Shown here piece after piece: positions 1-10,586 of a DNA stretch of 64,000 nt. The DNA comes from Staphylotrichum longicolle (Eukaryota > Ascomycota > Sordariomycetes > Sordariales > Chaetomiaceae). Position 1 is the first letter of the stretch. Each line of letters begins with the position of its first letter. The stretch is taken from positions 124,001-188,000 of the forward strand of contig JAHCVI010000003.1 in NCBI GenBank assembly GCA_019096155.1, given 5' to 3'. The position numbers and the translations under genes are program-made. The notes below the pieces were generated by a model that did no database searches, was not told where the DNA came from, and was given only the letters and a program-made list of their open reading frames with translations.

Positions 1-414
1 CTTCTTTTGCAGCCTCACTGTCGAGCGCCTGCTGGGAGATGGCGGCATGGCTCCCTCCACGTTCAGCCGCGTGCCCGTGGGAGCTGGGGCGCTGGCTGAA
101 GCGGTGTTCTTGTTCCTGCCTAACATTGATCTCTCCGGGCGCAATCTGAGAGCAGGAGGAATCTCTGGTGTTGCGCACGCGCGAGACAGATGTAGTTGGG
201 GGAGTGACTGGACGGGGCGGAGGGACAGAGGGAGAGGGAGAGGAATCTGTGGTAAGACATACGGCCGCGGATCATATGGCTCCTCCATCGAGGTCAACAA
301 GCGCACGGCAGCACTATGGCTCGGCGTGCCAGTGGGCGTCGAGTCGTCCATGTCGGCATACGAGGGCAGGGTGTACTCGGGCGGCGGCCGGGAGGGCGAG
401 TGTCGGCCGTCCAT
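1..414 (-). CDS. unrecognised protein, N-terminal part only (runs off window)
   Basis: On the minus strand an open frame of 138 codons runs from an ATG whose A is at 414 (context CCATCATGG) to the window edge with no stop. The start reads MDGRHSPSRPPPEY and is rich in Pro, Ser and Thr; the part near the edge is basic (PSPSRRSTVRLQKK). There is no signal peptide or membrane segment, so it looks like a disordered N-terminus. An intron may lie inside: a GTATGT donor starts near 259 and several AG acceptors follow at about 140-250, so the exact reading beyond codon 50 is open. I do not recognise the family. It is transcribed in the same direction as the sulfite reductase gene, about 800 nt away. 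Confidence 0.5.
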   Translation of the reverse strand, partial: MDGRHSPSRPPPEYTLPSYADMDDSTPTGTPSHSAAVRLLTSMEEPYDPRPYVLPQIPLPLPLSLRPVQSLPQLHLSRACATPEIPPALRLRPERSMLGRNKNTASASAPAPTGTRLNVEGAMPPSPSRRSTVRLQKK

Positions 415-1209
415 GATGGCTGCTGCTTGTGGCGGCGAGGCCGCAGGCGGGAGAAATGCACCGAAAGTGCTCCGCAGGTCGGTTCGTATCCGAAACCAGG
501 GACGCGAGAGATTAACGTTATTGCGATGGTCGCAGGCGGCGTCTGCAAGCTGGAAGGGCGCGCAAGGGAGAGAGGAATGCGCAGCCCAGAATCAAAGCGT
601 CGCGCACAACCCGAAACCTCCAAGTCGTCGTGGCGGGCAAATGGAGAAACAACGCTAAAAAGCGCCCTGGGATGGGACTCGAAGGTATCGTGGAGCACAG
701 ATCAACGAAGTGGAAATGCGATTGCCCTCCAAAGGCCGGGCGCTGGAGGGGTTCTTTCCTTTGGAGTGTTTAGGTCCCTCGTTGCAGCGGCGTTGCCCGG
801 GCAACCACTTCCCTCGCGCAAGGCACCTGAGACCCTTGCTGCAGGCACGCTGCCTGGCTCGCTTGGCTCAGCCAAGGCAGCCAAGGCAGCCAAACCAATC
901 CGCCGATCCGTGGCGCACAATTGATCCATCTCTTGTCGCAGCGCCAAACATCGATATCTGGAACAAATTCGATGCACAACCCACAGCATGGGCTGGTCTC
1001 ATTGACACGGTTGCATCGACATTTGCACAACGGACGAGTACGCGCGCAGCAAGCGGTAGAACAATAACAGTGATATTTAGAAGTTGAGTTTTTCGACGCC
1101 CAAAACATGATAAATGCGACAGATAGTGAAATGCAGTGCTCTCGAGATGCATGCGCCCGCCCCGCAAATTAAAAGCTACACAAACTCCCGTTTATCCCTC
1201 CGACCCTCT
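415..1209. other. intergenic: promoter side of the edge gene, 3' side of sulfite reductase
   Basis: No coding region is supported here. The only local structure is a short tandem of GGCAGCCAA units and an inverted repeat CTTGGC-TCA-GCCAAG around 871-897. Confidence 0.6.
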
Positions 1210-4200
1210 TCACTCCTCGTCCGACTCCTCCTCGGCAACCTGCAGCAATACGAGTTAGCAAAGACGCTCCACAAACACTGGACTGGACTCAATCGGTTAG
1301 ACTCACCCCTCGTGGTCCCGGCCCTCCTTGGTCGCCTTGATGACACCGGCGCGGATGGTCCAGTCGCCGAACCGCTCGCCCTCGTTGCGCTCGGCCGCGT
1401 ACCGCTTGAGCAGGCCCTTCATGATCTCGAGGATCTCGTCCTCCTTGATGCTCGACCGGTACAGCTTGTTCAGGCGCTGGCCGTGGTAGCCGCCGCCCAG
1501 GTACATGTTGTACGCGCCGTACGCCTTGCCGACAAAGGCCACCTCGGCCAGCCATGGCCGGGCGCACCCGTTGGGGCAGCCCGTCATGCGCATGACGATC
1601 GAGTCCTGGCGCAGGCCGTTCTCCTCGAGGCACGCCTCCAGCTTGGAGATGAGCACGGGCAGGTACCGCTCGCTCTCGGCCATGGCGAGGCCGCAGGTGG
1701 GGAAAGCGACGCAGGCCGACGAGCTGAGGCGGAGCGCCGAGAAGTGGAGGTTGTCGAGCTTGTACTCGGCCATGAGCTTCTTGAGGGCCGGCAGGTCCTC
1801 GTCGGCCACGTTGCTGAGGATCAGGTGCTGGTTGGGCGTGAGGCGGAACTCGCCCTTGTGCACCTTTGCGATCTCGCGCAGGCCCGTCTTCATGCGGAAG
1901 TCGGCCGTGTCCTCGATGCGGCCGTTCTCGATGAAGAAGGTGAAGTGGTTCATGCCGTGCTCGTCCTTGGTCCAGCCGAACGTGTCGACGTTGCTGTCGA
2001 AGTGGAACGGACGCGCCGGCTGGAACGTCTTGCCCCAGTACTCCTCGACCTTGGTGCGGAACACGTCGACGCCCAGGTCGTCGATCGTGTACTTGAGACG
2101 CGCGTGCTTGCGGTTCTTGCGGTCGCCAAAGTCGCGCTGCACCAGCATGACCTTCTCGCACGCGATGTGCACGTCCTCGGTCGAGACGAAGCCCAGCGTG
2201 CGCCCGATTTGCGGGTACGTCTTCTTGTTGTTGTGCGTGGCACCCATGCCGCCGCCCGCCGTGAGGTTGAAGCCCTCGAGCTTGCCGTCGCTGCCCTTGA
2301 TGGCGATGAGGCCAATGTCGTGCGCGTAGACATCCACGTCGTTGTGTGGCGGGATGGCGATCGAGATCTTGAACTTGCGCGGGAGGTAGGTGGGACCGTA
2401 GAGGGGCTCAAAGTCCTGCACCGCGTCGCCGGCAACCTGCGTCTTCTTGTCGTCGTCGTCCGTGAGCCAGATCTCGTGGTACGCCGTGGTCGCCGGCAGC
2501 AGGTGGTCGCTGATCCGCTTGGAGCACTCGTACACCTCGCGGTGGTACTTGGACTGCGAAGGAAGCGGGCTGCACATGACGTTGCGGTTGACGTCGCCGC
2601 AGGCGGCGATGGTGGTCATGAGGGACCGGTTGATGGCCTGCATGGCAGGCTTGAGCTTGCCCTTGACGACGCCGTGGAACTGGAACGTCTGGCGGGTCGT
2701 GAGCTTCATGGTCTCGTTGCCGAGCTCGTTGCTGATGTCGTCCATCTGGATCCACTGCTTGGCAGTCGAGACACCACCGGGCAGCCTGCAACGGATCATG
2801 AAGGAGTAGGCCGGCTCCAAGCCCTGCGCCTTGCGCTCGTCGCGGAGATCACGGTCGTCCTGCATGTACGTGCCGTGGAACTTGGTCAGCTGCTGGTTGG
2901 CCGCCGAAATGGCGCCCGTCGATGTGTCCTTGAGCTCCTCGGCGATGGTGCCACGCAGGTAGTTGGACGCAATCTTGATGTCCTCGTTGGTGACCGGGGG
3001 CGGCTCATCCGGAAGGCCCTCGACGTTTGCCACGCCCAGGGCTTCCCAGAGCTTGGGCTCCCACTCCGAGTAACCAGTCTGGAATCCATCCGGATCTTGG
3101 TCATCACCAAGGCCGATGTCGGCCAGCCTCGTCGCACCGAAGTTCGCCAACACCCTGTCGAGGTCCTTGCCGGGCTTGTTGTAGTAGACCTTGTCCTCCT
3201 TCCTCGGCCAGTAGTGGCTGTCACCCAGCGCAAAGACGGAGAACTTGACAGAAGCCAGGTCGAGCTCGGTGTTGTCCTTGATGGCATCCCAGAAGGGCTT
3301 GCCGTTCTGCGGGAACTCGCCCTGTCCGGCCGTGGAGGTGAGAATGACAATGTTCTCCTCGTTCGGCAGGTCCTCGACGGGGTAGTCCTCCATGGCCATT
3401 ACGGTCGTCTTGAGGCCGCGTGCCCTGCCCCTGGTGCCGAGCCGCTTCGCCAGAGACTGGGCGTTGCCGTTGTCCGAACCGAACAGGATGGTCAGGGGGG
3501 CACCAAAGAGACCCTCGAGCAGCTGGTTGTACGCATCCTTGGCTTGCCTCTTCTGTTGAGCGCGGATCTCAGTGCCGAAATCCTCAGAGAGGACGCCACC
3601 GAACTTGGGCTCGCTCCGCATCATCTGGGTAAGCCTGTTGTCCCTGTCCAGGAACTCCTTGAGCTCCTTCTTGATGCGCTCGGAATCAAGAGAGAAGTTG
3701 GGCTCGCCCTTCTGCTCGTTCTCCGGGTTCCACCTGTACAGAGGCCAGTAGCCGATATCGACGGCCTTCTTGGTCTCCTGGAGGACGGTCAAGGGCGAGT
3801 CCTGCTCGCCAAAGTAGGGGAGATAGGCAAGGACGATCGAGGGACCGTTAAACTTGTCCGCCTCGTCCATTGCCTGCAGGACCTGCGTGTACGAGCTGTA
3901 GACAGCCGTCGACGCAACATAGGCGTTGCCGAAGTTCATGGCGTAGAGGCCGATGTCCTTCTTCCTCCGGTTCGCATCGGCGGCGGCGCGCTCAGAGTAG
4001 GGAGTCGAGTCGATGATGAGCAGGTTGACGTTCTCGCCCGAGGCCAGGACGTGGTGCACGCCCGAGTTGCCGAGATCGTACGACCAGGCATCGGACCCGA
4101 CGAGCCACAGCGACTGCTTGCGGAAGAAGTGCTTGCTCTCCAGCAGCGACTTGGAGGACGTCGAGTTGTCGAGAGTGAGCTTGGCAATGGCGTCCTCAGC

Positions 4201-6202
4201 AGCCTCCTCAGACTTCTTGGCGTCTTCGGCGTTGGCAACCCACTTGGCCAGAGCCCGCTTGGGGGTCTCGGTGAGGAAGGTGCCCGAGCTAGCGGCCTCC
4301 TTGACCTCGCCGACAAACTTCTTCCTCCGCTCCTTCCTGGCGAGCAGGGAACCAAAGCCGTACTCGGGAGTCGCCGAGATGGTGCTGGAGATGCCGGCGT
4401 TGTCCGACTCGAGCGAGTTGGCAATGAACGCCCGGGTGCCAAAGAGCTGGTCGAGAATCTTGGTGTACGCAGTCTCGAGCTTGGGCTTCTCCAGCCCGTA
4501 CTCGGGGGCCTGCTGGGGTGCTTCCCGCTCGCCAACCTCGAGGTTCTGGACAGGCTTGTCGGCGCTCAGATTCTGGAAGACGCCGCGCAGGGCCTGCTTG
4601 ACCGTCTCCTTGGAGATGTACCCCAGCTGGTGGCCAACGATGGTCTCGACGCCACCGGCAGCGCTCTTGACCGACGAGAGGACGTCGAGCAGGACGGGGC
4701 CCCACTTCGTCGTCTTCCTCGACACCTGCTCGAGGACTGCTACCCGCTTCACCGATTTGGGGAGGGCTTCGAGCAGCTTCGCGCCGAGCCACGGCCGGTA
4801 CAGCCTCGGGACGATCAGGCCGGAGTTGGCGAACGAGTCATCGGCTTGCGCACTGGCGATGGCGTCTGCGAACAGGGCTACATCGGACCCGAAGAGGAAG
4901 AGGCAGGTCTCGGCCTTGGCCGGGCCCTTCCACTCAAATGCGGTGTATTGCCTCCCTACGAGGCCGCTGAGCTGCGACCAGATGGCGGTCACGTACTTGT
5001 GGATGTCTTCGGACGAGACGACGGGCACTGAGGGCTCGATGGTGGTGGCGGCTGACGGAATGGGGGTCGAGCCAGCGGTGCTCTGCTGGCTAGACTTGAT
5101 GGACGAGTGGGAGGTGATGGTCGGGGAGGCAGGGGCGGTGTTGGTAGCCGACACGCTGGGGACGGCCACGGGTGCCGCTGCTGTTGACAGGGACTCGGGC
5201 TGCTCCGAGACCTCTGCAACGCGGCCGTCATCAGCATAGATGCTGGAGCCCGCAATGGGCGCGGACTGGAATCTCCGCACATTGTCCAGGTTCAGGACGC
5301 TGCGGACGACATCGACGCTCGCGGCATCAATGGGCTGCTCGCCGGCACTGGAGCTGGGGTCAAAGAAGTGGATGACGCCCTTGCCGGAGCGGATGGCCAG
5401 GGCATGTGCCGTCAGGGCAATGTCCTGGGCCTCCTGCAGCGACCATGACTGCAGGAAGGTCCAGCCCGAGTTGCGGACGGATGTGATGGCCGTGTAGTCA
5501 GGGAAGCTCTTGGGCGCAAGAGCGACGTGGAGCACGACGGGGAAGTTGGCGAGCTTGTAGAGGTGGGCAACCGAGGAGAGGAGGATGGACGAGGTCGTCG
5601 TCACCGACACGAGGCGGCCCGAGCGGATGGGGGTGAAGACGGAGAGGAGGGGGTCGGTGTTGTGCCTCACAGACTGGATCTCGGGCACGGCATCGCTTGT
5701 CTTCGCCACCAGGCTGGGCGCCTTCTTTGCGGCCAGCTGCTTCAGGTGGCTCGAGAACTCGGAATCCGAAGCCAATGACGGCTGCACCGAGACGACCACG
5801 TCGCTCGCGAGGTACGCGATTGCGGCGACTGCAGGATCCAATCGTCAGCTTCCTTCTCTCTCACTCTCTTTGCTGAACTTCAACGAGAAAGCTGCTCCCT
5901 GCACCCAGCTGCAGCTGCCCGCTCGAGGGACCACCAGCACATTTTGCTTCACAGAGCAATTGCAGTTGCAATTCCCAATGTCAAAGCCAATGCCGATGTC
6001 TTCCTCTCTCTCTCGCTCCCGCCCTCTCTCTTGTACTCGCTTTCGAGAGACGATTGAGCGATTGCAAAGCTCAAATCGACGGATTTCACGCCGATTGCGG
6101 GGCAGCTGCCGCGGGCAGGCACAGCCTGGACACTCGCAGCTCCGGGGGGATGGCGGGGCACTTACCGGCCTCTTCGGGCGTCCTGGGCTTGACGTCTGCC
6201 AT
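1210..6202 (-). CDS. MET5: assimilatory sulfite reductase (NADPH) hemoprotein beta subunit
   Basis: Reduces sulfite to sulfide in sulfur assimilation, with electrons from the NADPH-flavoprotein alpha subunit. Exons: 6202-6166, 5828-1307 and probably 1239-1210. Exon 1 encodes MADVKPRTPEEA; its GTAAG donor at 6165 and CTGCAG acceptor at 5830-5829 join to give TPEEAVAAIAYLASD, as expected for the fungal family. Domains in order: a pyruvate-ferredoxin-oxidoreductase-like region (about 1-480), a flavodoxin-like domain (from about 789, FGSDNGNAQSLA), and sulfite/nitrite reductase repeats with siroheme/4Fe-4S cysteines CVAFPTC (about 1385) and CPNGC (about 1427). Total about 1,529 residues. At the 3' end the frame meets TGA at 1303-1305 (ending GRDHEG), but this sits in a strong donor (GTGAGT from 1306) with CTAAC branch and TGCAG acceptor. 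One extra G would join it in frame to an acidic tail VAEEESDEE and stop. Spliced as written, it would instead read a basic tail ending at 1176. Identity is certain; the tail is inferred. Confidence 0.95.
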
Positions 6203-7155
6203 CGCTGGACTTCAAGAGCACAATTGGACTGGCGGGGAAGAGTGCAGCATCACAGGAAGAACTGCCGTATTCGCCGTCCAGGACCCTGAGACTTTTTATG
6301 TGACGTCCGCGCAGCACGAGGCAGCTCAATTAAAAGCCCTATATCGGCCCCGCAGGTCGTCCCAAATTTCTCGGCATGGCAAGCGGGCGCTCGAGGTGAG
6401 CGATTGCGTGATCGCCCTAGTGCCTCGCATCCCGGGTTTTGCCCAGAACCCCAGATGACCCAGCGAATTGCGCGCGTGGGATTTCAACTTCGCTTTGTCA
6501 TGGGGGGCTTGCCAGAGCTCCGCCAGCTCATTGCGTGACCGTTGTGCCCCGTGGGTGTTTCTGCTGCACTAACAGACCACTGACTCACTCGCTGCCATTT
6601 TCTGTTAAGCGGCGTACGTTCGGCGTCTCGCCGTCTGGTCGTCCCCCCCTTTCGCGCCCCGTCAACCCCCATCCGCTCTCAGCTCTCCTCGTCCCGAGTC
6701 CCTACAATGCCGGACCGACAGCCGCTAACCGTGTTTCGACATTTTGGAGGCGCCTCCGAGAGCCGATGTTCACGTTGACGGGGGGCTATTTCTTTAACCC
6801 GCGGACAGTGGGGTTGACGGCGGCGGCACTCTGCAAGCCACACCACGCCAGGCTCTTCCCGAAGTTGACTAAATATCTGCTGATCAGTAAAACGTCAAAA
6901 CCCCTCCAGAAGCTGATTAGACTTTCAGGAGCTCACCCCTTTGAGCGTCCTAGATAGTGTGTATTTAGTCGGATGTCTATCCCCTCTAATATGTATTCCC
7001 TCGCTCATGCAACCCAAAGACCGAAGCACCAAAACGCCACCAGCTATGCAAACCAACCACGGGCCAGGACCATGTAATTACCGTGACCGTTGAGTTATAG
7101 CCACGTGCGCGCACCCCCACGGCGCCGGATTCCGCCATGCCGCCCATCATGTACT
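6203..7155. other. intergenic: sulfite reductase promoter and kei1 3' flank
   Basis: No gene is supported. The part just above 6203 holds the 5' leader of the sulfite reductase gene. I looked for a CYS3/MetR-type ATGRYRYCAT site by eye and did not see one. The 6850-7000 part is AT-richer. Confidence 0.5.
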
Positions 7156-8007
7156 TCACTCTCTGCTGCTCCTGAACTTGGAATTGACGGCCCGCGCCCA
7201 TTCCTCGTCCTCCTTCTTGCCACCCAGCCAGTACCCCCTGCCAATCGAGACCATCGCCCGCCCCAACTTGCCCTTCCATCCCTCGCCCAGCGGCGCGCCC
7301 AGCGCAAACGGGTCGGGCGATGTGTCCGAGACGTCTTCCGACTCGCCCATCCGCTCGTCGACGAACCGCAGCACCACCATCCGCGCGTATGCCATGACCA
7401 CCAGGCTGAAGTAGACCCGGACCAGCGTGAAGAGGACGATGAGGACCATGCTCGCCGCAGTGTCGTGGACGCCGGTCCCGGCCTTGGCCTGTGCCGCCTG
7501 CGCGGCGTCGTGCTGCACCTCCCCGTTGCTCGGCGACCCGGCGTCGTCCTCGGCGCCCGCGGGGCCCTTGGGGTCGTGCATCGTCGCGAGGTACCAGCTC
7601 GTCGCGAACGCAGTGGTGTAGGCGGCGCTGACGACGGTGTCGATGGCGTACACCCACGCGAGGGCGAGGTTCTCGAGGGGGCTCTGTTTCCGGATGTGCG
7701 GCAGGCAGAGCGCGAGCGTGACGAGCACGAAGATGGAGCCAAGGTACGCCGTCACCTGCAGCGCCGAGAGCGAGTAGCCCGTGAAAGAGGTGAGCATGCC
7801 GTAGAAGCCCGTCGCCTTGTTGAAGAGCAGCGCGATCGAGATCAGCTCGGTGCCCGTCTGGAGAGACATGAGGCCTAGAAAGGACTGGATGTCCATGATG
7901 GCACGGGTCAGCACGGTTTCGTTCGCATTGTTTGGTGAGAGAGGACGGCGAGAACGAACCTTGGGCCGGGGCAGCCGGAGCCGCGAACCCCACGACGGAG
8001 ACGGCAT
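7156..8007 (-). CDS. KEI1: inositol phosphorylceramide synthase regulatory subunit Kei1
   Basis: Golgi membrane protein that partners the catalytic subunit Aur1 in making inositol phosphorylceramide. Exons 8007-7960 and 7884-7156 give 258 residues (yeast 221). Exon 1 encodes the basic stretch MPSPSWGSRLRLPRPK, then the family hallmark SFLGLMSLQTGTELIS. Four hydrophobic segments are visible: about 20-40, 48-70, 80-100 and 150-175, the last being MVLIVLFTLVRVYFSLVVMA. An acidic, low-complexity loop of about 40 residues separates segments 3 and 4, and the tail is charged. The 75-nt intron (donor GTTCGT at 7959, branch GCTGAC, acceptor ATCCAG) is divisible by three and has no stop in frame, so the unspliced message stays open. 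Without removing it the conserved PRPK-SFLG junction would be interrupted, which is why I chose the spliced form. Confidence 0.88.
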   Translation of the reverse strand: MPSPSWGSRLRLPRPKVRSRRPLSPNNANETVLTRAIMDIQSFLGLMSLQTGTELISIALLFNKATGFYGMLTSFTGYSLSALQVTAYLGSIFVLVTLALCLPHIRKQSPLENLALAWVYAIDTVVSAAYTTAFATSWYLATMHDPKGPAGAEDDAGSPSNGEVQHDAAQAAQAKAGTGVHDTAASMVLIVLFTLVRVYFSLVVMAYARMVVLRFVDERMGESEDVSDTSPDPFALGAPLGEGWKGKLGRAMVSIGRGYWLGGKKEDEEWARAVNSKFRSSRE

Positions 8008-10047
8008 GTTGGAAAGTGCGGCGGTCCCGTCGAGCTCTTGTCGTTGTTTACGGGCTAAATGCTGTAAAACTCGGCCGCGTTCAGTTGAATGTTGCAGGTC
8101 GCATGGTCTGCCAACAAGACTCTCCAAACCTGTGTCAAAAGGTGGAGCGCCGTTTGGCTGGGCCAACTTGGTTGCTGGTCGCCAAAGCTGGCGCGGCCTC
8201 GGACTCGGATGTGTCGGCACTTTCTTGGGGCAAAGGGCGGGGCTGTTCAGGCACAACCGCGCTCGGTATTGGCTGCATCCGGATGAACTCCATTTCAGGG
8301 GTCAGCGGTCTCCTGTTATGTAAGACCATCTCGCATGGCATCACACGCTGATTGCAAGAGTCATTGCGTGCTTTCAATTGCTTCAACCATCTCAACGGCG
8401 TCAGCGGCGGGTTGCTGAGTGGACTCGGCGGCCAAGGTGAGAAGCCACCGTCGGGGGATGCCGACGCCACGGTCAGCATCTAATCGACCCGCCCAGCAAA
8501 TCGATGGGTCCAGCTGGCACAAATCTGTCAATCTCGCAAAGGGCTCTTGGCCGTCTCCACAACTTCTCTCTCCTGCCACCCATTGGTTCATGCTCACTTA
8601 CACACACGTCCCAGCATGAACTCTGTATCCCAACTCGGCCAGAGAGCCCATCAGGCTGGAAATGAAGGTGTACTATGGAAGTGAAAAATAACAACTAGCT
8701 TACTTTTACTCACTCAATGCCGAAGGTCATGGAAATTCCGGGAATTTCAGCGCGAAAAGTTTGAGCTAAGGCTCAGGACCATCTGCTCCCCTCACCATGA
8801 GATTTAGTCGTCTACCTTAAGCAACTAGAACAATGAACCGTAAGCCTGTGTGATTTGGCCGGGCAATGGAAGTCAGATGGGACAGATATATAACGAAGAT
8901 AGAGATGAGAGAATGAGAGGCAAAAGTGAGAAAAGCGGAAGATAGGAAGGAGAGGGAGGGCACGGAGGGCAAAAAGGTGGGCAGAAGTAAGAACTTAGAA
9001 CTGACAATAAATTGGGTGCAAGTTGTAAGCATAACGCACCGGCCCTAGAGACAGAGTGCTGTCAAAAAGACGGATTACGCGAGAATCTGGATGTCAGTTT
9101 GCAAATCGGACCCCAAAACGTGTTCTTGTCTGCAGTGCCTCGTCCGGGATTGCGCAACTCCACAGAGTTGGACCGAGTCTCAGATTTTGAGTTAGGTGTA
9201 GCTGTATGCAGCCGCTTGCTGGCAAACTCAATTACTCGCAATCTGCAGGGTAAGGTGTTTCCCCTTGGAAGAAACCCCGCTCATTCCTCCGCTGCCCTTA
9301 GTGGTAGAGTGAAAGAGACCAGCACAGGATAAACCAGAGACTATCACACTCGTGTCAAATCCACCTCAGCCAATCCACAGGCTCTTCGTGCTACCTTTAC
9401 TTTGCAGCCAAATCTAGACTCTGTGCATTATCAGTTCCGACTTTCGCTGCGGCTCATCCCAATCATATCCGTAACTCCCAACAATTGCCGGGCGGCAAGA
9501 TAATGGATAACAGTAACCGCGGAGGCGGAACGGTGGAGCAACAACAGAAGAGATACGGGGGTCTTTGACGTCAGTTGGCAAGCTAAGAGAGGACGAGTGG
9601 CGTTGAGTCAGTGAAGCTCAGACATGGAACGGCCCAGATGTCAGTCTTAGTTGGGCTGACACTTGTTGATTACGAGAGGCTCACAAGAGATCCAGTCTCC
9701 AATGGTGATGCACGGCGGGAGACGGGGATCGCCCAGTCTAGGACACAGCGGGGGTGGATCACTACAGACACCAAAGTGTATGCACGAAGCGTCGTTTATT
9801 TGCATGCCTGATGGCGAGGTGTAAGACCGCTACAGGCCGAGTCCGTCTTCAACAGTCCAGTTAGGCACTGCTCGACGACGCGACACCGTGACCCCTTTGC
9901 CTCATCAAATCATCGCAACCCAAGAACCGGAGACCTCGCCATGGCTCAGGGTATTATGTACATGCAGGACGGTAGAAAACCCAGGCTCCTCTGATGAGTG
10001 TACCCCATGTTATGTGTTTCCATCATATGTATCACGCCAATGTTCAC
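8008..10047. other. 2-kb intergenic region upstream of kei1
   Basis: No gene is supported. A purine-rich tract of about 110 nt (8881-8995) reads as pyrimidine-rich on the kei1 strand, a common feature of fungal promoters, but it lies about 0.9 kb upstream. The remainder holds only short chance ORFs. Confidence 0.5.
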
Positions 10048-10371
10048 TCAGGAGTGCTTGATGCCCATCCTGTCGAGGCTCTTCTTGATGCCCTTGTCTA
10101 CCCCCTTGGCCGCCTTCTCCAGAGGAAGACCGTTCTCGAGTCTCTTGACAGTCCTCTCGACGGGCGGCGAGACCCGCTGGATGCCCTTCTCCACGGGGTT
10201 CCTGAACATGGTGATGTTGCGCTCCCAGCGAGGAGCCCACTTGTCAGTATGCTTGTGGAGACGCTTGTCGGCGCCGGGCGCCATCAAGTAGAAAGGCGCG
10301 AAGCCGGCGGCGCTGGCGGCGCCCATGGTGAAGACCTCGGTCCTGGTGGCGGCGGGAATGCGGACGGGCAT
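10048..10371 (-). CDS. small conserved-looking basic protein with one N-terminal hydrophobic segment (107 aa)
   Basis: Single coding exon with ATG in good context (GCCAACATG). The sequence starts MPVRIPAATRTEVFTMGAA; a hydrophobic stretch at about 14-32 (AASAAGFAPFYLMAPG) is followed by a basic, amphipathic tail (RLHKHTDKW, WERNITMF, VKRLENGL, KSLDRMGIKHS). The short Arg-containing N-terminus before one membrane-like segment would fit a small mitochondrial or membrane-associated protein, but this is inference; I do not recognise a named family. A likely 5'-UTR intron lies upstream (10424-10586), which argues for a real transcription unit. Codon use is GC-rich like its neighbours. It stands alone in a 4-kb region otherwise free of genes. 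Confidence 0.72.
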   Translation of the reverse strand: MPVRIPAATRTEVFTMGAASAAGFAPFYLMAPGADKRLHKHTDKWAPRWERNITMFRNPVEKGIQRVSPPVERTVKRLENGLPLEKAAKGVDKGIKKSLDRMGIKHS

Positions 10372-10423
10372 GTTGGCGGATGGAAGAAGGTCGGTTGATG
10401 GTTTTGATGAGGAATGTCTGTGT

Positions 10424-10586
10424 CTATGTCAAAGGAGTCGATGGTTAGTCGACGATTTGGTGACTCGTCGCTCCAAGTGGGTGGCAAAGTGATACGGAAA
10501 AGGAGAGGCGTCGAGCGGGGGCTCTCTGACCCAAGAAACTGGCACAGGAGGACGGGCAACCACAACAATGTTCGAGTGTTGCTTAC
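10424..10586 (-). other. probable 5'-UTR intron of the small gene at 10048-10371
   Basis: On the minus strand GAG|GTAAGC at 10589-10581 is a near-consensus donor, and GACTAACC about 25 nt before GACATAG (acceptor at 10425-10424) is a good branch and acceptor. The ATG lies about 50 nt beyond the acceptor. Splicing is inferred from the signals only. Confidence 0.55.

Noticed and set aside
1114..5031. Open frame of 1,305 codons on the plus strand
   Set aside because: Exactly antisense to the sulfite reductase gene; a by-product of GC-rich third positions, with repetitive Leu/Val/Arg/Glu composition and no domain.
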